A stretch of 64,000 nt of DNA, from assembly GCA_012845835.1 (NCBI GenBank), contig JABAKD010000025.1, positions 1,763,001 through 1,827,000 on the forward strand, written 5' to 3'. The notes beneath the pieces were generated by a model. That model searched no databases. It was not told where the DNA came from and saw only the letters and a program-made list of their open reading frames with translations. Positions 44,682-63,812 of this stretch are shown here, in pieces (the first letter of the stretch is position 1; each line of letters opens with the position of its first letter). Source of the stretch: Undaria pinnatifida (Eukaryota > Sar > Phaeophyceae > Laminariales > Alariaceae). The position numbers were made by a program, and so were the translations under genes.

Positions 44682-47600
44682 TTACAGCTCCTCCTCCTCC
44701 TCCCTCCCATCCCTGTCCGGGTTCTCGCGGTTCATCCGCCCTAACAAAGGCAGCTTGTTCGGGAAAGAACCCGTCGACGACGTCAACACGGAATACGCCA
44801 CGGCCGCTAACAAGGCCACAAACACAACATCCGAACCCGCCTCCGCCAGAGGAACCAGCTTGTACGCGTCCTGCCCCAGAGACGCCGACGCAAGCAACCC
44901 CAGCACACCCGGCACGATCAGAGCGATGTCCAGATTGATGGCCTGCTGCATGTTGAACCTCACCAGCTTGTTCACCTGCGGGTTGCTCGACAGCGCCGAC
45001 AGGCTGAAGAACCCCACGAGCGTTGCGAACGGGACAGAACGCAGTGCGAGCAGCACGACCGCCAGAGGCTGCGCCCACGTCGTCTGCTCCGGGAACGCCC
45101 CGAACAGGTGGCCGGCGTACGAGATTCCGTCGATCAAGGGCAGAAGGTACGGCAGCGCCGACAAAGCCTTGTCCGCCGCGGTCGCCGCGCCGTCGTTGAC
45201 ATCTCCCGCCGACACCACCGCCCCCGCCCCCGCCTCAGCCCCAGCCTGCTTGAGCTTGTTCTCCATCTGGCGCTGCCGCTCCTCCACCCTGGCCAGGCGC
45301 TCTGTCTCCTGCTGCTCGCGGAACATGTTCTCGAGCCTGGCCCTGAGCTCCTCCGTCGGGGCGAACTCGGCCCGCTGTAGGAGTCCATCCCCGTTTTGGT
45401 CGTAGGTGTCGATGAGCTTCCTGGCGAGGTGGTCGGGGAAGAGAGAGCCCCCCGGCAGTGCAGCGATGCGAGCGTCGATCTGGAAAACAATTCAGCGAAG
45501 TTCGGACAGGGAGGGGATGGAGGAGATCAGCATGGGCGGTGTCTGGGTACTAGCGTTCACACAACAGTTGTTAGATCAAATGCGATGAGCGTAAACCGCG
45601 TTTTGCACATGGCATTAGCCGTGCAGCAGAATATACCGGTATATGATGGCTGGAGGTTCGGCACCAGCGTTTTACGTTTTTCAATTCCAAGCCTGAAGTT
45701 CAACCTTCGCGAAAAGAGGTTTTCGGTGACCAATGGTTGTTAATATCGCGATTGCGGTAGAAACTAGCCTACGGTACGCTAGAGTGGTTCAAGTTCAGGG
45801 AGTCTACGGCAGTGGCCACGGCCACCGTTTTTCGTAAGAGTGCATAAGCTTTCCACGCGTAGAATCGGTCTGGACAAGATGAGTGTGTGTAATTGTGGGT
45901 GGGCGGGACGGGGGGGGGGGGCTGATGGAGGTCAAGATGGACTGTATGTGCAGGAACATAAGCTACATGGCTTAAACTCACAAGAGTAATGTCACATAAA
46001 GCAATGGCGCAGATCGCAGTTCGCACAATAGACCCGCTAACGTGACAACTGCAGCGGTAGTTTTTTTGTTTGGTCCAAAGCCCGGCACTAGTATCCCGCC
46101 AAGAGGACTATTTTCATAATTTCGCACGAACACAGTAGCTTCTCCCGAGACACACCGTAGAATGGTCACGGACAATGAAGGTTTTGGCAGTGGTCACGAC
46201 GGCTACATTTTCCGAAAGCACGCAGACAGTCTACGGGCAGTTTTGCGGTTTTGGCTTCTACAAGCTGTAGTACAGTCTACCACTGATAGTACAGGCGCCA
46301 GCTTCAAACGATCGCTGGTAACGTTGGATACAGTTTCAACAAGTGTTCTAAACAGTGATATCATTGGACAACGCCCTCCACGGAACGTATTGATGTGTAG
46401 TTTGGCAAAAGCGATCTACGAGCTATGTTTTCCGTAGGTATTCATTCGAAACGCGCATACTACGAGCAGCCCACACACCACAGAGCTGTTGGCATTGTCG
46501 AAAAGCCATCAAATCATCACATTCTGGCACCGCCCGCCGATCTAGACCTCGGCATTCCCGATGGTCTAGTCTAGTGAGTTAACCTCGGAAAAAAAGTAAG
46601 GTCGACCACGATGGTTCGAGCCCCCCCCAGTGCACACTCGTACTACGAGTACTCGTAGGGACTTTTTCTTGTGCGCATAAGTTGACTCGCGGAAAGCGCG
46701 AGCGTTCCTTCTTTGAAGGTAGAGGAGCGATGTTGTACGTATCACCACCGTATATTTGAGCGTGGGTTAGGAAAAATCCAACGATAAGCAGCGAGTATTG
46801 GCAATGCTGAACAATCTGCCGCGATAAATATGGAGGCGTGTACCGAGGTGAGGGGCTGGGGGGGGGGCACCTGTGTCCAAGGGAGAAGAGCATGGAAAGT
46901 AAAAGTTGGGATAGCAAAACAAATGGAGACGGGGGCCTGTTATATTTTCTCCACACATCTAGACTATACACGATGAAAATTCCATTCCACGACTGCGCCA
47001 GAATTATCAGCTGCTGCTTGCGATACATGTATGTATGGACAAAAAAAATCAACAAACAAAAGTACAGCAGTACGTACAGCACTCCCATGTATCCAACAGC
47101 CAAATACAACACAAAATATAGACTAGACGTGGGGACACAGAGCACTCTCATGTACTCCGGAGTATATAGGAACCGAAAACAAAACATACTGGTATTTCGC
47201 AGGGACACGCGGGGCGATGCGGCGCTGCAGATCTCATGTCGACATCGTCATTCACATGTTGCGTATCAACCCCGCGAGCTACAGAAGTACCTACAGCAGT
47301 AGTAACAATCCAAACATACGTATGTCTTTGGCGGGTCCTAACTGACCTCTTCTCTGTCCGGCTTGCGTCCCATGCGGGCCGTGAGCTGCTTGACGAAGCT
47401 CCTGCGCAACGGACCCTCGAGACCCGCCTTCAGCTCCGCAACATCCACGGTGCCGTCCTTGTTCGAGTCGAAGCTGTTGAACGATCGCTCTGCGCCCGCC
47501 TGTCGCTCCTGCGTCCTCTTGTCCTCCAGCTCGGCCGCTTGAGCGCGGAACGCAGCGGCAGTCTCGCGGAGTCTCGCCGCCTTCTCTTGGGCGACCTCGA

Positions 47601-47847
47601 CCTCGCCACCGGCAGACATAGCCGTGCTCAGCAGGCCAGATGGTGTCGATGACGATGATGATGGTGGTGCCGTTGAACGGCGGGTGGCTTGGCGAGCTAC
47701 AGCGGTCGAGGCGTGGGAGGATCTGCTGTATTGCTGGACGCTGGGTAGAGACCACCAGGCGCCGCGGCCGGTGGGGGTGACGAAGGCCGTGGTGGACCCC
47801 AGCAAGAGGGCCAGCAGTGGGATGATGCTCGAAGCAAAGGGCGCCAT
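44682..47847 (-). CDS. Tic20-like protein with EF-hands, copy C
   Basis: Two exons: 47847-47347 and 45479-44682, 432 residues, phase 0, donor GTCAGT. Same architecture as copy A: signal peptide, transit segment, EF-hands at 127-138 and 194-205, coiled coil and four-helix Tic20-like domain. The cleavage motif reads AFVTP instead of AFVAP; Phe+1 is kept, so targeting should survive. Other markers are SRSSHAST, MENKLKQAG in the coiled coil, ASASLGQ after helix three and an EEEEEL end. The 1867 bp intron is nearly identical to that of copy A, including the SINE, so A and C descend from one gene by a direct duplication at about 11.0 kb spacing. The exon 2 markers AGAVVSAG and EEEEEL instead match copy B. 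Confidence 0.8.
46555..46960 (+). mobile_element. tRNA-derived SINE in intron of copy C
   Basis: The same insertion as 35545-36050, with the TGGTCTAGTCTAGTGAG head and GATGGTTCGAGCCCCCC box, and minor drift in the body. It was copied along with the gene. Confidence 0.7.
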
Positions 47848-48745
47848 GGCTGCTGCTGCTGCTGCTGCTGTTCGGTAGTTGTTGGTGGTGTGTTGTGATG
47901 ATGTTGCAGTGTGTCGGTGTGTTGGAGTGCTGAATGCTTGTGAGGAGGTAGGGCGTGGAGATGATTTGGATCAAGCAGCGTGTGATGCCGGCAGACGCAG
48001 TTGTGTCTCTTTGTCATCGGCTAGTCAGCTGTGCCGATGCCGTGCGTAGCTCGCAGGCTGGCCGCTGTTGTTCGCTGTTGTTTCCAAGTTCTTCTCCTCG
48101 TCAGTCGTTGCCCTGCATCCGAATTCTAATCAGAATCTCCAAGCGTCATGCTCCCCCGGTCTCTGACCCTGACGCTCTGACAGTCTCGCGGTCTGACAAC
48201 CAGCAGGCCATCATTGGAAAATATCCATAATGTAAATACCGTTGTTTCATCAATTTATTATTAAAACGGCGCTTAAAATTCCGGACAAATCATAGCGGAA
48301 CAAGAAGCGTTTCATATTTTGCCGCATATTTTGGCCAATAGGAAATGAAACAGCCGTTCCTCCGTTTCTCGTTTCGCCGTTCTCCGTTTCTTGTTTTCGA
48401 AAACATGTGGAATGACGTTTCGCCATCCTGACGGTCTCGTTTGTGACTGCTGTGACGCTGAGCCCGTCAGCCGTCAGCGGCGTAATAAGACGGCCTACAA
48501 CAACGAACAGCGAACAGCAGTGGTCAAGCCGCCATGCCAAGCTGCCAGCAATACACGGCATGGGCACAGCTGACTAGCCGATGACAAAGAGTCACCTGCG
48601 TCTGCCAGTATCACACGCTGCTTGATCCAAATCATCTCCACACCCTATCTCCTCACAAGCATTCAGCACTCCAACATACCAACACACTACATCATAACAT
48701 AGCACCACCAACAACAACTACCGAACAGCTGCAGCAGCAGCAGCC
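47848..48745. promoter_or_regulatory. Divergent promoter region of copies C and D
   Basis: About 0.9 kb. It carries the same mirror-image proximal blocks as the A/B spacer (near 47848-48030 and 48580-48745, with CACCTGCGTCTGCC-like and GCTGCTTGATC words). The central part has diverged from the A/B spacer, though both contain TTTCTCGTTTC-type runs. Confidence 0.6.
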
Positions 48746-51557
48746 ATGGCGCCCTTTGCTCCGAGCATCATCCCATTGATGGCCCTCTTGCTGGGGTCCA
48801 CCACGGCCTTCGTCGCCCCCACCGGCCGCGGCGCTTCGTGGTCTCTACCCAGCGTCCAGCAATACAGCAGATCCTCCCACGCCTCGACCGCTGTAGCTCG
48901 CCAAGCCATCCGCCGTTCAACGGCATCACCATCACCATCGTCATCGACACCATCTGGCCTGCTGAGCATGGCTATGGCTACCGGTGGCGAGGTCGAAGTC
49001 GCCCAAGAGAAGGCGGCGAGACTCCGCGAGACTGCCGCTGTGTTCCGCGCTCAAGCGGCCGAGCTGGAGGACAAGAGGACGCAAGAACGACAGGCGGGCG
49101 CAGAGCGATCTTTCAACAGCTTCGACTCGAACAAGGACGGCACCGTGGATGTTGCGGAGCTGAAGGCGGGTCTCGAGGGTCCGTTGCGCAGGAGCTTCGT
49201 CAAGCAGCTCACGGCCCGCATGGGGCGCAAGCCGGACAGAGAAGAGGTCAGTTGGGGTCAAGGATACGTATGTTTGGACTGGTACTACTACTGTAGTAGT
49301 TACTGCTATACCGTAAACTCTCGTTCGATACGCAGCAACATGTGTGATTGACGATATCGACTTGAGAACTGCGGTCGAATCGCCCCATGTGTGGCTACGA
49401 TTATGTGTTGCTTTGGGCTGTTGTACACATGGTTGTACTGTACTTGACTGCTTGGTGCACACTGCTCCCCTTCATGTGCATCGCAAGCATGACCAGGTGT
49501 CCCCGGCATAAGTTGGAATTTGGAATTGCGTTCGCATTGATCATATCTAGGTGTGGATAATGGATGATTTCTTGTGTGGGAGAGGGTGCGTCCTAAACAG
49601 CAGAATATAGCATTGATACGAAGTAGTAACTCTTTGAAAGCATAACGGCTCGTGCCGCATTTTTATATTCCTCAGAGCTCTGCAAATGTCAGCCTGCTTT
49701 TCTTGTTACCCCGCCGCCGGGCATTTTTTACCATATAGACTAGTCTAAATAGGTAACTTTTACGATAATACAACAGTATGCTTGGTGGAGGGGCATGTTC
49801 CAATGTGTTGTCCTCTTTTTTTAGTCTTGAGAAATGAACATCTAATGTTACCGGCAATTGTTTGAAGCTGGTGCCTGCTGCAGCAGTAGCCTGCGATGAT
49901 GCCGCACATCCCGCAGACCGTACGAGCCAAAACCACGAAAAGCTACCCGTAGGCTGTCTGCATATGCTCTTGGAAAATCTAGCCGTCGTTCGACCGCTGC
50001 CGAATCCTCCCTCGTTTTCAACCACTCTCTGGCGTGCCGCGGGAGATCTTCGTACTGTTTTCGTGCGAAACCTTAAAAAGGACACATGCTCGTGCGGGGT
50101 GCCGGCGCCGGGCTTTCGACGAGAAATGCACGGTCCAACTCCCAGCTGCAGTCTTTAATGCTAAGAGTCCAATGTGCGAGCTGCGGCTTGCGCTATTGCC
50201 TTTGGCGAAATTGCTGTGTGTGTTTAGCCACGAAACTTAGGTTCCGCCCCATACGGTCCACATGTTTGAAGTCCATCAACCCCCCCTTCCCACCCACCCA
50301 CAAGTACACCAGCCATGTTGTCCACATCAATTATATGCGTAGAAAGTTTGTGCACCCTTCGAAAAAACGGTGGCCGGGTGACCGCTGCGATAAAATCGTT
50401 CAATTGTGACCACTCAAATGGTGTGCTGTAGGCTAGCTGCCGCTGGGGTCGTGCCGTTGACGAATATTGGGAAAACCTCCTATCGCGGGACGCTGGTGCA
50501 GATCCTCCAGCCATTATTGCGGTACACGATCCTGATGTTGCTATGCTATACCGGTATGAGAAAAGCGAAACGCGCTGTCGCGTGACCCCTTTACGCCTGG
50601 CAACCCGCTTTCGGGGACAAATTACTTGGAAATGGCATAGGAAGGGGTTTTTGGGGCTCTAAAGAGGTTTTAGTATAAATATTGTGTGAACGCTAGTACC
50701 CAGACACCGCCCATGCTGATCTCCTCGACCCTTCTTTCCGCGAACTTCGCCGAATTGTTTTCCAGATCGACGCTCGCATCGCTGCACTGCCGGGGGGCTC
50801 TCTCTTCCCCGACCACCTCGCCAGGAAGCTCATCGACACCTACGACCAAAACGGGGATGGACTCCTACAGCGGGCCGAGTTCGCCCCCACGGAGGAGCTC
50901 AGGGCCAGGCTCGAGAACATGTTCCGCGAGCAGCAGGAGACAGAACGCCAGGCAAGGGTGGAGGAGCGGCAGCGCCAGATGGAGGACAAGCTCACGCAGG
51001 CTGGGACTGAGGCGGGGGCGGGGGCGGGGGTGTCGGCGGGAGATGTCAACGACGGCGCGGCGACCGCGGCGGACAAGGCTTTGTCGGCGCTGCCGTATCT
51101 TCTGCCCTTGATCGATGGAATCTCGTACGCCGGCCACCTGTTCGGGGCGTTCCCGGAGCAGACGGCGTGGGCGCAGCCTCTGGCGGCCGTGCTGCTCGCA
51201 CTGCGATCTGTCCCGTTCGCAACGCTCGTGGGGTTCTTCAGCTTGTCGGCGCTGTCGAGCAACCCGCAGGTGAACAAGCTGGTGAGGTTCAACATGCAGC
51301 AGGCCATCAACCTGGACATCGCTCTGATCGTGCCGGGTGTGCTGGGGTTGCTTGCGTCGGCGTCTCTGGGGCAGGACGCGTACAAGCTGGTTCCTCTGGC
51401 GGAGGCGGGTTCGGACGTTGTGTTTGTGGCCTTGTTAGCGGCCGTGGCGTATTCCGTGTTGACGTCGTCGACGGGTTCTTTCCCGAACAAGCTGCCTTTG
51501 TTAGGGCGGATGAACCGCGAGAACCCGGACAGGGAGGGGGGGGAGGAGGAGCAGTAA
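48746..51557 (+). CDS. Tic20-like protein with EF-hands, copy D
   Basis: Two exons: 48746-49246 and 50766-51557, 430 residues, phase 0, donor GTCAGT. Domain order is as in copies A-C: signal peptide with AFVAP, transit segment (SRSSHAST, like C), EF-hand loops at 127-138 and 194-205, coiled coil, four-helix Tic20-like domain and acidic EGGEEEQ end. Variants include APSIIPLM in the signal, KLTQAGTEAG in the linker and ASASLGQ shared with C. The linker AGAGVSAG and the short acidic tail resemble copy A. The 1519 bp intron keeps recognisable homology to the introns of A and C but lacks the SINE. All domain-defining residues are intact, so it looks functional. Confidence 0.8.
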
Positions 51558-52330
51558 AGGCCGTTGTAGTTTTCACTTTGCTTTGTGGGGGTGGTTGTAA
51601 ATATGTGTTTCCGTCGTGTTTATCAGTGTGATGTTTAGAAGCATTTTCGTGAGTTGGGTAGGGTAGAGGATAGTGTGTGGCTTTTGTGTTTTGTTTTGTG
51701 TTGTGCTTCATCGTGGTCGAGCGCTGGTGGCCGTTTAGGTACGGTGGCATCAAGAGCGAAAAAAAAAACAGTTTTTTGAGGGCCCCAGCTGGTGAGTGCT
51801 TGGTATTGTGATAAATTGAGGTGACAAGGTTGATTCTCCTGTCAGGACCGAGGGTGGTTTTTCGGGTTAGTTAACGCAGCTATTCTTTATTTCGTGAGGG
51901 AATGCTAAGCACCTTTTTGCGAACCGCGCCATCTTGTTGTGAGCGCGGTGGACGGTAGAGCGGGCTTGGTCAGCTTAGTAAACCCTGTGCATTGCGTCCG
52001 GGTTAACCTAATCGCTGAGCTGTCCGAGGTTCTTTGTGGGGGGGAGCGGGGGGGGCTTCGCCCTAATAACAAGAAATAAACGCCGTAGAAAACCTCATTA
52101 AATTCCTGCTGCATCTCCCGCAGGCAATCCGGTGCAGACGCATTGTGCAAGACCGATCGGACGGTTCACATTTTATGCTTTTGTCCATCTGCGATTTAGC
52201 CCACTTGATCTGGGCATGCAGACACGAGTGCCTCGTCTCCGCCTGCTGTGGCCTTGAAACCGTGTCCGAGGTGTTGGCTGATTCCGCTTTAATGGCGCTC
52301 ATTTTCTTCGTTGAGTCTTTCATCTCTGCG
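51558..52330 (+). other. 3' flank of copy D with relic segment
   Basis: Presumed 3' UTR, then sequence homologous to the flanks of copies A-C. On the minus strand SVLHNASAPDCLREMQQEF (about 52165-52080) matches the relic at the other unit ends. An A run lies near 51760 and a G run near 52040. Confidence 0.5.
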
Positions 52331-53319
52331 GGCCATGCCGAGCATCAATCGAATGGGGCGTGCCTTCATCTTCAGTGACCCGTTTGGGTCTGTCGTTCTT
52401 CATTGCACGCCGCTCGGAAGCTCGACAATGTCGCTGATTCACACCCTCCTTGTTTATTCTGAGGCAGACACATACACAGCTGGTTCGAGACGTCTCGAGT
52501 CGCTCCCAATCGTGGCGACTGAAGTGTCAGCACACACCATTATTGCGCTGTGCATCACGCCACCTTTGGGAGATTGTTACACTACTGCAGCTCTTCTTGT
52601 GAGCCCAGCCAATGCCTGCACGTTCGCGTTCTGGCTACGTTCTGCCTTTTTCCAACCGTCGCCTACTAGTACTGTTACTGCTACTGTATGCCCGCCCGTG
52701 GTACAGAAGCGACGCGTGCCGTGCTTGACCATTCTTTTATTTTAATTGTGTTGAGGATTAACAGCATGAGCCAGTAGATATACTACTTTGGTTAACTCCT
52801 GCAGATGACGAAGGCTCTAATGTCAGAGCGCGCATGAACTATACAAAGCCCAACCACACGCACCACCCTTAGACTGTCCCCTGGGAATTCTCGTAACTCT
52901 CCTTTCCTAGGGTATTCGCTTGCAGATATTTCAGTCACACTGCTATTTCCAATCAGGCTCCACAGCTGATAGTATTGCTCAAACCGTGGTCGATCATTCT
53001 ATAACAGAGTATCTAGGGCACCTGCTAAAAACGAAACAGGAATCTGGGCTCTCACTGGACTCTTATTTTTTATTTTTCTGAGCCTTTGTTGTCGAGATTT
53101 TTCTTAGTTAAAATCGTGGGGACGAAATGAAGACGAAATAGATCAGATCCCGATCTTTTAGCGTTGTAAAAGTTCACTTTTTTTTCAACTTATTTTAGTT
53201 ATGTTTCCAGCTCCCAGCTCGTTGTGTTATGCACCACATCACTCCCAGTAGCATTTTTCAGAAGCCGGGTCAAACATCAAAAACACGCCTTTTCTGAGGA
53301 GAGTCGTTCTACGATAGCC
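52331..53319. other. Unannotated stretch
   Basis: No gene recognised. An open frame of 144 codons (52311-52745) has no known family and no conserved counterpart at the other unit ends. Confidence 0.35.
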
Positions 53320-53540
53320 CCCCCAACTTTTCTTTAACGACGCCGCCGGTTCGGAAACCAGCACCCGGTCTTATCTCCTCAAATAACGTGCCGCTCTTGC
53401 CACCTCGAAGTCATCTTTCGACAGCCCTCTGCAAACAAGGAAGCATAAGGAGACAGTTTCATGATAGCATCCTTCCTCGTGTCGAGCAGCCATGAAACGT
53501 TCGTTAAATAAAAACGTTGGAATAGCGTAGAATCAATCAG
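53320..53540 (-). repeat. Dispersed repeat family F, copy 2
   Basis: A diverged counterpart of 31005-31290. Shared words include CTACGATAGCCCCCC, CGTGTCGAGCAGC and GCGTAGAATCA. The minus-strand open frame is shorter here. A third fragment follows near 54435-54490. Confidence 0.5.
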
Positions 53541-53869
53541 GAGCTGAGAAGTGCTGATTTTAATGTGACCGCGATATGATCAGGGGAGGAAGCAGCTGGG
53601 GGGCCCGAAGGCGTCGGAGGTCCGCCGCAAGAGGGCAAAGGAGCTTTCTTATATTGTAGTGGAGGTCCAACCTTGATATATTTTTTTTTCTGGGAATTCC
53701 TAGCCTGGCTTTTCGTTTTACCCTTTTTATTATTAATATGTGCCTTGATAATTGTTCGCGGTTTTCGGATGGCCGTTTTTTTTTGTCGTGCACTTCCTGA
53801 AAGCAAGCGCGGAAAGCGTTATTCTTTTGTACAACTGTACAGGTCTATGCGTAGGCTAGCAGGTACATA

Positions 53870-54365
53870 TACCAACTGATGCATTCCTTCCACAGCCGTC
53901 AGATTTGTCCCCTTAATTAAGAGATTTATAAGTTTCCGCGCACAGATTGAGTTGCCCCCGGCCCACCCCCCCCCCCTCTCCCCTTATTTTCACCCCCCCT
54001 GCCTCCGGTGTTCACGCCCTCAAAAACTCCGCCCTCCCCTCACCGGTTACCAACTTACATGATATACTTGATAAGCTGGTGCATTTCCTTTCACAGCCGT
54101 CTCATTTATCCTCCTCACAAAACGGTTTTATAGTTTCCGGCGCGCACAAATCAGTTGGTTAACATCACCCTGTTGACCCTGATACAAGCTACGCTGTAGT
54201 TCCAAGGAGAGTCGGCGACCTATACATCCTCAATGAGGATACACACCCAGTGATGCGCGCGATCGGAGTATCACACACAGCTCGCACAAAAATAATGAGT
54301 TTCGACGAAAACTTCGACCTCGCAGCTGATCTCGCAGCTGAAATGTACATTTTTATTTTTTTTAG
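53870..54365 (+). repeat. Dispersed repeat family A, copy 6 (long)
   Basis: Two tandem units with GATGCATTCC or GGTGCATTTCC, ACAGCCGTC and ATAAGTTTCCGCGCACAGA or ATAGTTTCCGGCGCGCAC, separated by a C-rich tract, then the common 3' part ending near GCAGCTGAAATGT. It parallels the copies at 10480-10920 and 24665-25270. Confidence 0.65.
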
Positions 54366-54489
54366 TATACCCTATCACATATGAACTGATTTGGTCCGAG
54401 GCGCGACGTATTCACAGACCGGAGTGTAAAAAAACGTACGATAACCTCCCCCCCCCCGACTTTTCATTCGATGACCATCTCAAAGTCAA

Positions 54490-56436
54490 CGTCGATAGGT
54501 ATAGGTACTTTAATACACATACAATGTAGAAGCTTGATTCGTACGATACTTAGGGGTGTACCACTTTTAGGCTATCTTGTTTCTGAATTGCGTTGATTCC
54601 TTTCAAACCAGGGATAACCTCGAGGTAATAGAGAAATAAAGACGCCGGAGTATCGTTTTCGTTTTTTCCCCATTTCCTACCTTGGTATTACTATTGGTTA
54701 TATCGCTACATTGTATCATTGGATATCATTGGATAGGCCATCGGGTTGTACTCTTAGTTTTTGCCCTTGATGTCTGATTATTTGATAATTTTTTGGGGGA
54801 GTCTGGCATAGGGTAGCTTACCAAGTCACCACCGACCCCACCGACAAAAAAATACCTGCATCTTTACCGTGCACGCTATCAGCGCTACTATTAACATTAC
54901 TACTACCACACTATGATGAAGACTAAACTATTATTTCAATACTACACTACTATTGCCGGCATGCGCCGGTTCATACGTGTTAGAAACGCCCTCGAAACTG
55001 GGTGGTTGATGGTGGTACACGTCCACGAAGTACCTCGCCAGCACGGTAGCTCGCGGTCTATACATCTAAACGGCGACGGCAAACGAACAGGCGGCAAGAC
55101 CAACTTCGATGGCGGCGGCGGCGACGGGGACTTCGTGAGCCGCGCTGCCATTGATTTTTTTCCTCTGTTACGGTCGGTAGCGTATACGACAATGCGTCGT
55201 GGCCGATCGTCCACAACAACTGCCCACCACATGTTCATACAGATAAAGGTACGCATGACAATTTCATGGCAATAACTTTGGTCATTACATGCTCATCCGG
55301 AGATTTTTCCTGGAACTTTCTCAGGCTCCCAGAAAGTTACTCATTAATTGTTCGTTCCGAGTTGTTCCGTGAATCTCCCCAGATTCCGCGGTGTTTGCTC
55401 ATTACATGTTCATTCTGAGACTTCGCCTAGGATTTTTCCCTGGTAGTGCTCAAATAAAAATCAAGCCTACCTCAAAGATTGGCTCTAAGCTGAGCCAAGG
55501 TAACTCTCATTATACGATACCACACAACGATGTTACGCTCGTTTCTCACCACCCGTGATTACCACATTAAAAATACTGCATCGATCACATCTTTCTCAAA
55601 CCCTTCACATGGACGCTCCAGTCCCTCTACAGGACAAAAACCAAAATCCACCGCGATGCGACCCTAATTGTTTTTCGCCACAAACCGGCATCGCTACACC
55701 TCCAGGGAAAAACACAGGAACAAATCACGACGGCCCAAGAGCAGTATTTATAGGCTCGGCGCAAAAGCTGCCAACCAAACTCCATCAACGCCGCGCTGCG
55801 GAAAAATCTCCTCAAAACTCTAGCGAGGGGCAATCAAGGCCGTGACCTAAGCACCCAAAATTGTGGCTTTAGAAAAAGCGAAAAGACCAGCTTGGTTCAG
55901 ACCAAACCTTATATATTCGAGGCAAAATTTTCGGGACTGCCGTTTGTCGCAAATCCTGCGACACGCTACAACAAAATCGCACTCGCGCGCTCCTGTAGAG
56001 CTCTTCTTCCTACCAGAGTATCAACGTAAATAAAAACAGGTTTTAGAGGTATACAGCAGGGCGTTTTTCATTTTTTCCGTTTCATACTTTCAGAAGCACC
56101 CACTTAAAATCACTCGACAAACGAGCAAGTGCAACACGGAAAAAAAAAAGAAAAAACACCAAAAAAAAGAGCCGGACGACTCAACCATGCTTCACTCCGT
56201 ATCCCCGCTCCCCTCCCTTAGTTGCTAAGGACCAAGGAGGCGTATCCCCACGGGGGAACACGACACCTTGTGGCGGGTTAAAGATGGCCGAACGCTGCTA
56301 CCTAATATCCCTTGTCTAGCCAGCGCGAGAACGTCAGAAGCACCGCGAAACTAAACCCAAGCCCCCCCCCCCCCCCCCCCCCCCCGTAGCTTGCAGCCTA
56401 GCATGATTTCAAGCCTAGCTTAGCTTGCAGCTGAGC
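54490..56436. other. Unannotated stretch downstream of GAPDH
   Basis: No gene recognised. An imperfect repeat (TCATTACATG(C/T)TCAT) occurs near 55284 and 55403. A long C run (about 56362-56385) and A-rich tracts (56140-56170) lie in the presumed 3' flank of the GAPDH gene. Confidence 0.4.
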
Positions 56437-63632
<7,196 letters not shown>

Positions 63633-63724
63633 CTGAAACAACCCACACAAAGAACAAGAAAAGGACGCGCACAAACGAACAGCCAGGTGGGTATATTGGT
63701 TAAAAATTTGTCCCTCTCCATACG

Positions 63725-63812
63725 GGTTTTTATAGTATCGAAGAATCACACAAGAGTTGCAAACATGGGGGTCGACGTCATGTTTATATCTCACAGCTGG
63801 CGTGTTTGAGCA
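63725..63812 (+). repeat. Degraded family A fragment
   Basis: GGTTTTTATAGTATCGAAGA, AGTTGCAAACATGGG and CTCACAGCTGGCGTGTTT are diverged family A words. The fragment lies opposite in orientation to the one at 63355-63400, on the other side of a GAPDH exon. Confidence 0.4.

Noticed and set aside
52311-52745. 144-codon open frame downstream of copy D
   Set aside because: No family resemblance, and the homologous flanks of the other copies do not keep the frame.
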